Below the pieces are notes generated by a model. The model was not told the origin of the DNA, ran no database searches, and was given only the letters and a program-made list of their open reading frames with translations. Shown piece by piece: positions 1-9,798 of a stretch of 64,000 bases of DNA. The stretch is taken from NCBI RefSeq assembly GCF_017833525.1, contig NZ_JAFICD010000003.1, positions 248,001-312,000 of the forward strand, read 5' to 3'. Position numbers and translations under genes: made by a program. The DNA is from Duganella sp. 1411 (GTDB taxonomy: Bacteria > Pseudomonadota > Gammaproteobacteria > Burkholderiales > Burkholderiaceae_D). The stretch's first letter is position 1, and each line of letters starts with the position of its first letter.

Positions 1-896
1 AGCACCACGCCCAGCGGATGCAGGCGGCCGACATAGGCGACAATGATGGCCGCGAAGCCGTAGCCGGACGACACCGAAGGCTGCATCTGCCCCAGCGGGC
101 CGGCTACCTCGCCGACGCCGGCCACGCCGGCCAACGCGCCGCTGACCATGAACGCCAGCCAGACGTTGCGCGGCTCGCTGAAGCCGGCGTACAGCGCCGC
201 CGCCGGCGCCATGCCGCTGACCTGCATGCGGTAGCCGGCGAAGGTGTGCTTACAGAAGAACCAAGCCGCCGCCGCCACCACCAGCGACAGCACGAAGGCG
301 GCGTTGGTGCGCAGGCCCTCCACCAGCAGGGGCAAGGTGGCCGACGCGCTGAACATCTTCGATTGCGGGAAGTTGAAGCCGTCCGGGTCGCGCATCGGCC
401 CATGCACCAGATAACTGAGCAGATGGTAGGCCACGTACACCAGCATCAGGCTGACCAGGATCTCGCTGGTGTTGAAGCGGGTGCGCAGCAGCGCCGGTAT
501 CGCCGCCCACAGCATGCCGCCCAGCGCGCCGGCCGCCAGCATCAGCGGCAGCACCCACCAGGCCTCGACCTGGTCGAAGTACAGCGCCACCGCGCCGGCG
601 GCGATGGCGCCGATGGTCAGCTGGCCGTCGGCGCCGATGTTGGCGACGTTGGCGCGAAAGCCGATCGCCAGGCCCACGCCGCACAGGATCAGCGGCGTCG
701 CCTTGAGCAGCAGCTCGCCGACGCCGTACAGCGAGGTCCACGGCTTGACGAAGTAGACGTAGAACGCGTGCAGCGGCTGCTGGCCGAGGAAGAAGAACAG
801 CAAGGAGCCGGTCAGCAGCATGGCCGCCGCCGCGATCAGCGGCGACGCCAGCATCATGCGGCGCGAAGGTTCCGGACGTGGTTCAAGCGTGGACAT
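1..896 (-). CDS. BMP-type ABC transporter permease (YufP-like), C-terminus beyond window
   Basis: Reading the minus strand from the ATG at 896 gives an open frame of about 298 codons that runs off the left edge, so the gene is partial. It begins MSTLEPRPEPSRRMML and has several hydrophobic segments. The stretch GVGLAIGFRANVANIGADGQ is typical of the BPD_transp_2 permeases that work with BMP-family (nucleoside) binding proteins. Its start overlaps the end of the ATPase gene by 14 bases, so the two are translationally coupled. It should form the inner-membrane channel for the binding protein encoded at 4514-5596. A second permease gene probably follows to the left of the window. Confidence 0.85.
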   Translation of the reverse strand, partial: MSTLEPRPEPSRRMMLASPLIAAAAMLLTGSLLFFFLGQQPLHAFYVYFVKPWTSLYGVGELLLKATPLILCGVGLAIGFRANVANIGADGQLTIGAIAAGAVALYFDQVEAWWVLPLMLAAGALGGMLWAAIPALLRTRFNTSEILVSLMLVYVAYHLLSYLVHGPMRDPDGFNFPQSKMFSASATLPLLVEGLRTNAAFVLSLVVAAAAWFFCKHTFAGYRMQVSGMAPAAALYAGFSEPRNVWLAFMVSGALAGVAGVGEVAGPLGQMQPSVSSGYGFAAIIVAYVGRLHPLGVV

Positions 897-2433
897 GGTC
901 GGCCGCTCCCTGGTAATCGAAGTCGCCGCTCATCCACACGCCGATCTGGTTGATGCTGGTGTCGGCCGCCGGCACCGCGCGCGACAGGCGGCCGTCGGCC
1001 AGCACCGCGATGCGGTCGCTCAGCATGAATAATTCGTCCAGCTCCTCGGACAACACCAGCACCGCCACGCCCTGGTCGCGCATGTCGAGGATGGCCTGGC
1101 GTATCAACATGGCGGCGCCGACGTCCACGCCCCATGTCGGCTGCGCGAACACCATCACCGTGGGCGCCAGCATGATTTCGCGGCCGACGATGAACTTCTG
1201 CAGATTGCCGCCCGACAGGCTGGCCGCGGCCGAGCGCTCGCCGCCGCACTTGACGTTGAAGCGGTCGATCACCTTGCGCGCGAAGTCGCCCACCGCGCCG
1301 CGCCGTATCAATCCGTTTTTGACCATGCCGGTGTCGGCCGCCCGCAGGTAGCCGGTCAGCAGCGCGTTGTCGGCCAGCGACAGGTCCGGCGCGGCGCCGC
1401 GTCCCAGCCTTTCCTCGGGCACGAAGCCCAGTCCCAGCCGGCGGCGCCGCGCGGCGTCGAACCTGCCCACGTCGAGGGTTCCGAGCCGGATCGCGCCACC
1501 GCCGCCCGCGCGCAGCGGACGCTCGCCGGAGATGGCCTTCAACAGCTCCTGCTGGCCGTTGCCGGAGATGCCGGCGATGCCGACGATCTCGCCGCCGCGC
1601 ACCTCCAGATCGATGTCCTTGAGGCGGGTGCCGAAAGGATCGTCGCTGTCGACCGTCAAGCCCCGCACGTTCAGCAGCACCTCGCCCGGCGCGCGCGGCC
1701 GGTTTACGCACACCGGCAGCTCGCGCCCGATCATCAACTCGGCCAGCGAGCGCGCGCTTTCCCGCTTCGGATCGGCGGTGCCGGACACGCGCCCGCCGCG
1801 CAGCACCGTCGCCTTGTCGCACAGCGACTGGATTTCGTCGAGTTTGTGGCTGATATACAGGATGCTGACCCCTTCGGAGGCCAGGCGCCGCAGCGATTCG
1901 AACAATTTAAGCACCGCGTCGGGCGTCAGCACCGAGGTCGGCTCGTCCATGATCAGCAAGCGGGGCGACTGCAGCAGGCAGCGCACGATCTCCACCCGCT
2001 GCCGCTCGCCGACCGACATGCTGTGCACCAGCCGCAGCGGATCGAGCGGCAGGCCGTATTGTTCGGAGACGGCGCGGATGCGCGGCGCCAGTTCGGCCGG
2101 CGTCACCTTCTCGTCGAGCGCCAGCGCGATGTTCTCGGCCACCGTCAGCGTCTCGAACACCGCGAAGTGCTGGAACACCATGCCGATGCCCAGCTTGCGC
2201 GCGTCGTGCGGCGAATGGATGTGGACCTGGCGGCCCTCCCATATCACCTGGCCGTCATCGGGCTTGGTCACGCCGTAGATGATCTTCATCAGCGTGCTTT
2301 TGCCGGCGCCGTTCTCGCCCAGCACCGCGTGGATCTCGCCGGGCATCACGGTCAGGTCGACGCCGGCGTTGGCCACCACCGACGGATAGATCTTCGAGAT
2401 GCCGAGCATCTGCAGACGGGGTACTTCCTTCAT
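883..2433 (-). CDS. ABC transporter ATP-binding protein, nucleoside/BMP type (YufO-like)
   Basis: The product has 516 aa with two ABC domains in tandem, as in sugar and nucleoside uptake ATPases of the YufO/RbsA type. The first domain has Walker A GENGAGKST (about residues 39-47), signature SVGERQRVE and Walker B LLIMDEPT. The second has a degenerate P-loop (GISGNGQQEL), signature LSGGNLQKF and a Walker B region reading VMVFAQPTWGVDVG. Degeneracy of one site is normal in this family. It overlaps the downstream permease and is divergent from the GntR regulator. It should energise uptake of the ligand bound by the BMP protein at 4514-5596, most likely a purine nucleoside or base. Confidence 0.92.
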   Translation of the reverse strand: MKEVPRLQMLGISKIYPSVVANAGVDLTVMPGEIHAVLGENGAGKSTLMKIIYGVTKPDDGQVIWEGRQVHIHSPHDARKLGIGMVFQHFAVFETLTVAENIALALDEKVTPAELAPRIRAVSEQYGLPLDPLRLVHSMSVGERQRVEIVRCLLQSPRLLIMDEPTSVLTPDAVLKLFESLRRLASEGVSILYISHKLDEIQSLCDKATVLRGGRVSGTADPKRESARSLAELMIGRELPVCVNRPRAPGEVLLNVRGLTVDSDDPFGTRLKDIDLEVRGGEIVGIAGISGNGQQELLKAISGERPLRAGGGGAIRLGTLDVGRFDAARRRRLGLGFVPEERLGRGAAPDLSLADNALLTGYLRAADTGMVKNGLIRRGAVGDFARKVIDRFNVKCGGERSAAASLSGGNLQKFIVGREIMLAPTVMVFAQPTWGVDVGAAMLIRQAILDMRDQGVAVLVLSEELDELFMLSDRIAVLADGRLSRAVPAADTSINQIGVWMSGDFDYQGAADHVHA

Positions 2434-2737
2434 CCGCTGTCCTCATCGTATACAAAGTAGTTACCCGGTCAGACGCAAGTAACATGCCACGCAGCGGCGC
2501 GCGGTATCCGACCCCGCATGCGTTCGCCGATACGCGTGCGCCACCGCTTAGGGGTCGGACCCATAGGGTCCGACCCCGCACGGGGGTGCGGGTTTGCTTT
2601 GGACCGCCACGCACCAAATAAGACTGGATCGTCACCAAAACCATGCACCGGCTCCCCCAAGTTGTACACAAAACCTCGATCGGCGTGAGCACACTTCCTG
2701 CTTTATATGGCGACGTGTATCCACTGGAGATTCAAAG
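2434..2737. other. Divergent intergenic region with one palindromic repeat
   Basis: This 304-base stretch separates the minus-strand ABC genes from the plus-strand GntR gene, so it should hold both promoters. It carries a copy of the GGGGTCGGACCC palindrome (2551-2577). I see no convincing gene in it; the frames open here are shadows. The GntR start at 2738 has GGAGA seven bases upstream. Confidence 0.6.
2551..2577. repeat. Palindromic element, copy 1 (GGGGTCGGACCC family)
   Basis: A perfect 12-bp inverted repeat (GGGGTCGGACCC / GGGTCCGACCCC) around a 3-base loop, followed by a GCA...TGCGGGTTT tail. The flanks from about 2519 to 2595 resemble those of the copy at 44703-44729, including a shared upstream CGATACGC and CTTA just before the palindrome, so the repeating unit is nearer 80 bp than 27 bp. 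Confidence 0.85.
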
Positions 2738-3523
2738 ATGTCATCCACCATATCCGCCCGCCCACAAGGCAAACGCAAAGGCGCGAACAAGGCCGAACCG
2801 GCCGCCCGCGCCATCGAAAAAGACGCGCAACAGGACGCGCCGCTCAAGCGCGGCACCACCGGCGTCGACATGCGCATCCACCGCGCCGTCGTCAACGCCG
2901 TCATGAGCCACCGCCTGCCGCCCGGCACCCATCTCGGCGAGGCCGATTTCTGCGAGCTGTATCAAGTCAGCCGCACCACCGTGCGCAAGGCGCTGCAACG
3001 GCTGGCGCACGACCACATCATCGAACTGCGCCCCAATCGCGGCGCGGTCATCGCCTCGCCCACGCCGGAGGAGGCGCGCGACATCTTCGCCGCCCGCCGC
3101 GCCATCGAACGCGAGATCATGCCGCTGGTGATAAGCAACGCCACGCCGGCGTCGCTGCGGCAGATACGGTCCGCGCTCGAAGCGGAGGACCAGGCGCGCC
3201 GCACCGGCGACCGCGCCGCCTGGATACGGCTTGGCGGCGAGTTCCACATCCTGCTGGCCGAACTGGCCGGCAACCACGTGCTGCGGCGCTTCATGGCGGA
3301 GCTGGTGTCGCGCTGCTCGCTGATCATCGCGCTCTACGAAACGCCCGGAGCGCCGATGTGCGGCAACGACGAACACCAAGACCTGGCGACCTTGATCGAG
3401 CGGGGAAACGTCGCCGAAGCGACGCACCTGATCGAACACCACCTGCTGCAGATCGAGGCGCGCCTGCGCCTGGACACGCCCCACAAAAAGGTCAACCTGG
3501 CCGAGGTGCTGTCGGATTTTTAA
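2738..3523 (+). CDS. GntR-family transcriptional regulator (FCD subfamily)
   Basis: From the ATG at 2738 (GGAGA seven bases upstream) the product has 261 aa. The N-terminal 40 residues are basic and low-complexity. A winged helix-turn-helix follows (region with YQVSRTTVRKALQRL), then an all-helical FCD ligand domain with its usual metal-binding positions (for example GGEFHILLAELAGN and the C-terminal IEHHLLQIE). It is divergent from the nucleoside ABC genes and heads the porin-BMP-Rieske-deaminase genes, so it most likely regulates this locus in response to a purine or purine breakdown product. The ligand is inferred from context only. Confidence 0.88.
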   Translation: MSSTISARPQGKRKGANKAEPAARAIEKDAQQDAPLKRGTTGVDMRIHRAVVNAVMSHRLPPGTHLGEADFCELYQVSRTTVRKALQRLAHDHIIELRPNRGAVIASPTPEEARDIFAARRAIEREIMPLVISNATPASLRQIRSALEAEDQARRTGDRAAWIRLGGEFHILLAELAGNHVLRRFMAELVSRCSLIIALYETPGAPMCGNDEHQDLATLIERGNVAEATHLIEHHLLQIEARLRLDTPHKKVNLAEVLSDF

Positions 3524-3638
3524 AATCTGGCCCGCAACTTGCTAGGCAATACGCGGACATTGCATCCAATATTCGAACCGGATCGCATACAAAAATAGTT
3601 CGTTCATACCGCACCTTCAACCACTGACTGGAGTTCGC

Positions 3639-4493
3639 ATGATGTCTCAACTCGTAACCCGTACCGCCGCCGTCCTTCTCGCCAGCTGCGCCTGCGCAGC
3701 CCAGGCCGCGGACTGGAGCGACACGTCGATCGGCTACCGCTACGGCACCCGCTTCGCCGAGCCGTTCAACAACAGCGACATCACCAAGAACATCGTCAAC
3801 CTCAATCACGTATCGGGCTACAAATACGGCAAGAACTTCTTCAACGTCGACTTCCTGATGTCCTCCGACGACGACCCGTCGTCGGCCGGAGCGGCCAGCG
3901 GCGCGCACGAAGCGTACGTGGTGTACCGCCACACGCTGGACCTGGGCAAGGTCAGCGGCGCCAACCTGGCCTTCGGTCCGGTGCGCGGCGTCGGCGCCAC
4001 CCTCGGCTTCGACTACAACAGCAAGACCGACGCCGGCTACAACTCCAAGAAGCGCATGGTGGTCGCCGGCCCGACCCTGATGATGGACGTGCCGGGCTTC
4101 CTCGACGTCAGCCTGCTGGCGCTGTGGGAGAGCAACGCCCCGTTCAACACCTACACCAACGTCGCCACGCCGCGCTACCGCTACGACACGCACGCCATGC
4201 TCACCGCCGCGTGGGGCATCCCGTTCAGCATCGGCATTCCGCTGTCGTTCGAGGGCTACGCCAACTTCATCGCCAAGAAAGGCAAGGACGAATTCGGCGG
4301 CGACACCGCGCGCGAAACCAACATCGACATGCAGATCATGTACGACGCCAGCGCCGTCGTCGGCGCGGCGAAGAACACCTTCAAGATCGGCGTCGAATAC
4401 CAGTACTGGAAAAACAAATTCGGCAACTCGGACAAGAACAACCCCGGTGCGACGGCCCGCACGCCGATGGTCCGCGCCGAATACCACTTCTGA
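3639..4493 (+). CDS. Tsx-like nucleoside-specific outer-membrane channel
   Basis: The 284-aa product has a signal peptide ending near AAQAAD and then alternating polar and aromatic residues typical of an outer-membrane beta-barrel. It ends in VRAEYHF, with the C-terminal phenylalanine used for outer-membrane assembly. The opening WSDTSIGYRYGTRFAEPFN and the YxYGKNFFNVDF stretch resemble Tsx-type channels. It sits directly before the BMP nucleoside-binding protein (20 bases apart), which supports a role in passing nucleosides or bases across the outer membrane. Specificity is inferred. Confidence 0.8.
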   Translation: MMSQLVTRTAAVLLASCACAAQAADWSDTSIGYRYGTRFAEPFNNSDITKNIVNLNHVSGYKYGKNFFNVDFLMSSDDDPSSAGAASGAHEAYVVYRHTLDLGKVSGANLAFGPVRGVGATLGFDYNSKTDAGYNSKKRMVVAGPTLMMDVPGFLDVSLLALWESNAPFNTYTNVATPRYRYDTHAMLTAAWGIPFSIGIPLSFEGYANFIAKKGKDEFGGDTARETNIDMQIMYDASAVVGAAKNTFKIGVEYQYWKNKFGNSDKNNPGATARTPMVRAEYHF

Positions 4494-4513
4494 TCACCTA
4501 AAAAGGAAACCGC

Positions 4514-5596
<1,083 letters not shown>

Positions 5597-5601
5597 CCCC
5601 G

Positions 5602-6681
5602 ATGAGCATCGACCCCGTCCTACTGAACGACTGGCATCCGGTGGCGCTGTCGGCGCAACTTGGCGGCGCCAGTCCACACCCCACATCAAAGGGGTCGGAC
5701 CCCGCGCGGGGTCCGACCCCGGGGCATCGCGGGGTGCGGGTTTCCCCCATTCTCGCCGTCGACCTGCTCGACACGCGCATCGCCTTGTGGCGCGACAGCG
5801 GCGGCGTGGTGCACGCGTGGGAGGACCGCTGCCCGCATCGCGGCACGCGCCTGTCGATGGGCGCGATCGCCGGCGACACGCTGCGCTGCGCCTACCACGG
5901 CTGGCGCTTCGACACCGAAGGCCGCTGCCGCCACATTCCCGCGCTGCCGGATCTGCAGCCCGACCAGCTGAAGGCGCGGGCCCGCACCTTCCACACCCGG
6001 GAAGAATACGGGATGGTATGGGTTTGCATCGGTACGCCTTCCATCTCCGGGCCGCCGCGCTTTCCCGAATACGCCGACGAGCGGCTGCGCAAGGTCTGGT
6101 GCGGTCCGTACGACGTGCAAAGCAGCGGGCCGCGCATCGTCGAGAACTTCCTCGACATGGCGCACTTCGCCTTTGTGCACGACGGCATACTGGGCGTGCC
6201 GGAACAGGCGGCGATTCCCGACTACACGGTCGAGACCTTCGACGATGCCGGCTACGGCAGCGGCGTGTGGGCCAAACAATGCCGCGCGTGGCAGCCGCGG
6301 GCCAGCAAGGCCGCCACCGGCGGCAGCGACATCGCATACACCTACCGCGTGGTGCGTCCGCTGACGGCGATACTGACCAAGCATCCGCCGGGCGGCATCG
6401 TCGAGGCGATCGCGCTGCTGCCGCAGCCGCTGACGGAGACCTGCACCCGCGTGTGGATCATCCTGGCGCTGGACGATTTCACCTCCGACGACGACGCGCT
6501 GCGCGCCTTCCAGGACACCATCTTCCTGCAGGACCAACCGATACTGGAAAGCCAGAGCCCCGCGCGGCTGCCGCTGATCCCCGGCGCGGAAGTGTCGGTG
6601 GCGTGCGACCGCATGTCGCTGGCTTATCGCAATTACCTCAAGCGGCAGAACCTGCGCTACGGCGTGCTGCGCGACGACTGA
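5602..6681 (+). CDS. Rieske [2Fe-2S] aromatic-ring oxygenase, alpha-subunit type, with in-frame repeat insertion
   Basis: The 359-aa product carries a Rieske cluster motif (C77, H79, C96, H99) and the mononuclear iron site NFLDMAHFAFVH (D185, H188, H193). It is of the single-subunit type seen in vanillate demethylases, phthalate-type oxygenases and the purine-pathway enzyme HpxD. It needs a reductase, which is not in the window. It starts 5 bases after the BMP gene and is followed by a deaminase, so a purine or methylpurine substrate is likely but unproven. Residues about 22-48 are encoded by a palindromic repeat (5691-5720 plus tail) that keeps the frame, adding a Pro/Gly/Arg-rich segment before the Rieske domain. 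Confidence 0.88.
   Translation: MSIDPVLLNDWHPVALSAQLGGASPHPTSKGSDPARGPTPGHRGVRVSPILAVDLLDTRIALWRDSGGVVHAWEDRCPHRGTRLSMGAIAGDTLRCAYHGWRFDTEGRCRHIPALPDLQPDQLKARARTFHTREEYGMVWVCIGTPSISGPPRFPEYADERLRKVWCGPYDVQSSGPRIVENFLDMAHFAFVHDGILGVPEQAAIPDYTVETFDDAGYGSGVWAKQCRAWQPRASKAATGGSDIAYTYRVVRPLTAILTKHPPGGIVEAIALLPQPLTETCTRVWIILALDDFTSDDDALRAFQDTIFLQDQPILESQSPARLPLIPGAEVSVACDRMSLAYRNYLKRQNLRYGVLRDD
5691..5720. repeat. Palindromic element, copy 2, inside a coding sequence
   Basis: A perfect 13-bp inverted repeat (GGGGTCGGACCCC / GGGGTCCGACCCC) with loop GCGC, followed by a tail ending TGCGGGTTT as in the intergenic copies. It lies inside the Rieske oxygenase frame and is translated as GSDPARGPTP within a longer inserted segment. 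Confidence 0.88.
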
Positions 6682-6694
6682 AAGGAAGCACGAC

Positions 6695-7174
6695 ATGACG
6701 ACACCCACCGCGCAAGACCACGAATTCCTCACCCGCGTGCTGGCGCTGGCGCAGCGCTCGCGCGACGAGGGCCACCACCCGTTCGCCGCGATGGTGGTCG
6801 CCGCCGACGGCAGCGTCATCGCCGAGGCGATGAACGCCTCCAGCAGCGACCGCACCGCGCACGCGGAGATGAACGCGCTGCGCATCGCGTCCCGACAACA
6901 CAGTCCCGCGCAGCTGGCCGGCGCCACCTTGTACGCCAACGCCGAGCCGTGCGCGATGTGCGCCGGCGGCACCTACTGGAGCGGCGTCGGCCGCGTCGTC
7001 TACGCGCTGTCGGAAGCGAACCTGCTGCAACTGACCGGTAGCGATCCCGAAAATCCGACCTTGTCGTTGCCGTGCCGCGAAGTGTTCGCGCGCGGCCAGC
7101 GTCCGACCACCGTCATCGGACCGCTGCGCGAGGACGAGGCGCGCCTGGCCCACGCGGGCTTTTGGCACGGCTAG
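6695..7174 (+). CDS. Zinc-dependent nucleoside/nucleobase deaminase (guanine deaminase-like)
   Basis: The 159-aa product has the cytidine/deoxycytidylate deaminase fold motifs HAEMN (H56, catalytic E58) and PCAMC (C86, C89), which bind the catalytic zinc. Length and sequence fit the guanine deaminase (GuaD) / tRNA adenosine deaminase group. The lack of tRNA-binding context and its place after a Rieske oxygenase in a purine uptake locus favour a base deaminase. GAAAGGAAG lies just before the ATG, and 13 bases separate it from the Rieske gene, so they are co-transcribed. The exact substrate cannot be read from sequence. Confidence 0.85.
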   Translation: MTTPTAQDHEFLTRVLALAQRSRDEGHHPFAAMVVAADGSVIAEAMNASSSDRTAHAEMNALRIASRQHSPAQLAGATLYANAEPCAMCAGGTYWSGVGRVVYALSEANLLQLTGSDPENPTLSLPCREVFARGQRPTTVIGPLREDEARLAHAGFWHG

Positions 7175-7341
7175 GACACATGGCGGGTGAGAAACGCGCG
7201 GCGGCAAACGCCCGGCGGGGACAAGGCGAACCCAGCTTTAGTGCTGGCGGGTTCGTTGATGCACCTTAAAGCTGAGCCTGCGCGACGGTCTAGTCTGGAA
7301 GTCATGCGGGCCGGTCCGGTCTGCTCTTTCAAGGAGTCACC

Positions 7342-7929
7342 ATGTTCTCACTTCAACTCTCCAAAATCCTGGCATCGCGCCTTTTGCGCCCCCTGGCGCT
7401 GCTTGCCGTCGCCGCGTTCGCCGCGCCGGGCGCCGCGCTGGCCGACAGCCCCTGGTCCACGGTCGGCTCGACCGGCATCGTCGACGAGTCCTGCTACATG
7501 GCCATACAGATGGACAATTTCGAGGCCAGGTTGGTGCCCGGCCTGCTATTCCCCTGCAAGGTCCGTTACCAGGTCACCGACACCTTCGGCACCGGCACCG
7601 GGATAGTGGCCAACCGGGCGCTGTTCGCGCACATCCGTGACACCGTCGCCACCCCGGGCAACGTGACAGTGCGCATGTTCGGGTACAACTTGATCACCGG
7701 CGTGACGACCCCGATCACCGCGACCAACATCAACTCCGACGTCACGCCGTCCTCCGGCACGCTGGCCAACGGCTTTACCGTCTACAGGAGCCCGGCAGCC
7801 GCCCTGGGCTGCGGTGTGACGCTCAACTTCAACACCAACAGCTATTGGATTGAAGTCGACTTTACCCCCGCCGTGCTGACGCCCCTGCCGGGCCTGGCGC
7901 TCGGCGCGCTGCAACTGCGCACTTGCTGA
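7342..7929 (+). CDS. Secreted protein of unknown function
   Basis: The product has 195 aa. A long signal peptide with a hydrophobic core (LLRPLALLAVAAFAAPG) ends near ALAD. The mature part is rich in Thr, Val, Asn and Gly and contains four cysteines (in ESCYM, FPCKV, LGCGV and the C-terminal RTC), which could form two disulfides in the periplasm or outside the cell. The pattern of short beta-prone stretches suggests a beta-sandwich. I do not recognise the family. AAGGAG sits seven bases before the ATG. It stands alone, with a hairpin terminator after it. Confidence 0.75.
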   Translation: MFSLQLSKILASRLLRPLALLAVAAFAAPGAALADSPWSTVGSTGIVDESCYMAIQMDNFEARLVPGLLFPCKVRYQVTDTFGTGTGIVANRALFAHIRDTVATPGNVTVRMFGYNLITGVTTPITATNINSDVTPSSGTLANGFTVYRSPAAALGCGVTLNFNTNSYWIEVDFTPAVLTPLPGLALGALQLRTC

Positions 7930-7943
7930 TCCGATGCATCGCC

Positions 7944-7981
7944 CCAAGGGCGGCGCCGCACTGCCGGCGGCGCCGCCCTTC
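7944..7981 (+). terminator. Probable hairpin terminator after the secreted protein gene
   Basis: A GC-rich inverted repeat (AAGGGCGGCGCCG...CGGCGCCGCCCTT) begins 15 bases after the stop codon at 7929. It is followed by CCCTCCC rather than a T-run, so it is either a weak intrinsic terminator or an mRNA-stabilising hairpin. Confidence 0.55.
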
Positions 7982-8184
7982 CCTCCCAATTCAATGCCGC
8001 CTGGCATACAATGCACACTTACCGTTTAGACAAAATTACCTGCGAAAACAAGGACTTGCGCGGTCCGAATGATGTTTCCGGGCGACAAAATCGCATTGCA
8101 CAATAGAAGGTGTTTGATTAATTGCGGCATTCGGATCAAAGTGTCTACCTGAGCCGTGCATCGACCGATGGCGGGGAGACAACC

Positions 8185-8598
8185 ATGAACCTTTTGCACC
8201 TGACCACCCTGACAGCCCTGCTGGCCGCGGCCAACGCCGGCGCCCAAACCCCGCCAGCGGAAACCCCGGCACCGGCCGTCCGAGCGGCCGCGACCGCCGG
8301 CGCGGCGACGCCGTATTCCGATTCCTACGTGCCGCGTTCGATGCGCCAGCCGCAGCGCGACATCGCTCCGGGGCCGGTGCTGCTGCGCTTCACCACCTTG
8401 CAAAAGCTGAAGAAACGCTTCGAGGACGCCGACGCCGACCGCAGCGGCACGCTGACGCGCGAAGAGGCGCGCCAGGCCGGCCTGACCATCGTCGACAAGA
8501 ACTTCGACGGCATCGACACTGCCCAGCGCGGCCAGGTCAGCTTCGACGACCTGAACGCCTATCTGATCCAGCGCCGCGAGGAAGCGGGCGCGCGCTGA
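8185..8598 (+). CDS. Secreted EF-hand domain protein
   Basis: From the ATG at 8185 (GGGGAGA upstream) the product has 137 aa with a signal peptide ending near AGAQ. A Pro/Ala-rich linker follows. An EF-hand loop DADADRSGTLTREE (about residues 81-94) has Asp/Ser/Glu at the calcium positions. A second, degenerate EF-hand (KNFDGIDTAQRGQVSFDD) follows. It is likely a periplasmic calcium-binding protein of unknown partner. The longer open frame upstream lacks a ribosome site. It converges on the receiver-kinase gene, whose stop codon begins at the next base. Confidence 0.75.
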   Translation: MNLLHLTTLTALLAAANAGAQTPPAETPAPAVRAAATAGAATPYSDSYVPRSMRQPQRDIAPGPVLLRFTTLQKLKKRFEDADADRSGTLTREEARQAGLTIVDKNFDGIDTAQRGQVSFDDLNAYLIQRREEAGAR

Positions 8599-9798
8599 TT
8601 ACGCGGGCGGCGCGTCCCGGCGCGGCAAGGTCAGCGTGAACACCGCGCCCTCGCCCGGCGTGCTCGACACGGTCAACGTGCCCTCGTGCACCTCGGCCAG
8701 CTCGCGCGAAATATACAAGCCCAATCCCAACCCGGCCGGCACCTCGTTGCCGACGCCGCGCTCGTACGGCTCGAAGATCTTCTGCTGCTGTTCGGGATCG
8801 ATGCCGGGGCCCTGGTCGCGCACCTCGACCCGCGCCACGTCCTGCTCGACCACCAGCGTCACCGCCACCGGCCGCTGCGCGCCGTAGCGCAGCGCGTTGG
8901 TCAGCAGGTTGACGACGATCTGCTCGATGCGGAACTCGTCCCACCAGCCGCTGACCGGGGTGTCGGCCTCGAGGCTAATGGTGCAGCCGGCCGTGGCGGC
9001 CTGCGGCGTCAGATCGTGCACCACCCGCCGCAGCAGTCCCGACAGTTCCACCCAGCCCGGCCGCAGCGACAGCTTGCCGCTGCGGATGCGCGAGACGTCG
9101 AGCATGTCGTCGATCAGGCGGATGATGCTCTGGATCTGGCGGTCATCGCGCGCCACCATGCGCTGCAGCTGCTCGGCGCCGAAGGCGGCCATGTTGCCGC
9201 GCTCGAGCTGCATCTTGCGCAGCTGCGTCTCCAGGTACAAGGTGTTGAGCGGCGTGCGCATCTCGTGCGACACCATGGACATGAACTCGTCGCGCATGGC
9301 CAGCGCCCGCTGCAGCTGGGCCTGCGCGGCGTTCAGCTCGGCCAGGGTGGCCTCCTGCTTTTGCCGCGCCAGCTCCAGCGCCCGCACCTGCGCGCGCGTG
9401 GCCTCACGCTGCTCGTACAGCGCGACGAACACCTCGACCTTGCTGCGCACGGCGCGCGAGTCGAGCGGCTTGTAGAGCACGTCGACGGCGCCGGCCTCGT
9501 AGCCCTTGAACGAGTAGTTGAGCTCCTTGCCGGCGGCGGTGACGAAGACGATGGGGATTTGCCGGGTGCGCTCGGTGCCGCGCATCAGTTCGGCCAGCTC
9601 GAAGCCGTCCATGCCGGGCATCTGCACGTCGAGGAAGGCCATCGCGAAGTCGTGCTGCAGCAGCAAGGCCAGCGCCTCCTCGCCGGAGCCGGCCTGGAAG
9701 ATCTGGCGCCCGTCGCCGCGGATGACGGCGTTGAGCGCCTGCAGGTTTTCCGGCAGATCGTCGACGATCAGCAGTTTGGTCGGGTGCTCGGCTTGCAT
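8599..9798 (-). CDS. Receiver-histidine kinase fusion
   Basis: The 399-aa protein has an N-terminal receiver domain (phospho-acceptor D57 in FLDVQMPGMDG), a coiled-coil linker (about 120-168), a HisKA dimerisation helix with H178 in MVSHEMRTP, and a C-terminal HATPase (NLLTNALRYGA, DQGPGIDPEQ, GLGLGLYISREL). There is no membrane segment, so it acts in the cytoplasm, taking phosphate from the upstream hybrid kinase or passing it on. Its ATG overlaps the stop of cheB (TAATG), showing translational coupling. It is the last gene of the CheR/CheB operon. Confidence 0.9.
   Translation of the reverse strand: MQAEHPTKLLIVDDLPENLQALNAVIRGDGRQIFQAGSGEEALALLLQHDFAMAFLDVQMPGMDGFELAELMRGTERTRQIPIVFVTAAGKELNYSFKGYEAGAVDVLYKPLDSRAVRSKVEVFVALYEQREATRAQVRALELARQKQEATLAELNAAQAQLQRALAMRDEFMSMVSHEMRTPLNTLYLETQLRKMQLERGNMAAFGAEQLQRMVARDDRQIQSIIRLIDDMLDVSRIRSGKLSLRPGWVELSGLLRRVVHDLTPQAATAGCTISLEADTPVSGWWDEFRIEQIVVNLLTNALRYGAQRPVAVTLVVEQDVARVEVRDQGPGIDPEQQQKIFEPYERGVGNEVPAGLGLGLYISRELAEVHEGTLTVSSTPGEGAVFTLTLPRRDAPPA

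Noticed and set aside
7228..7254. GAACCC...GGGTTC hairpin after the deaminase gene
   Set aside because: The stem is plausible, but no T-run follows and it is short. I did not call it a terminator.
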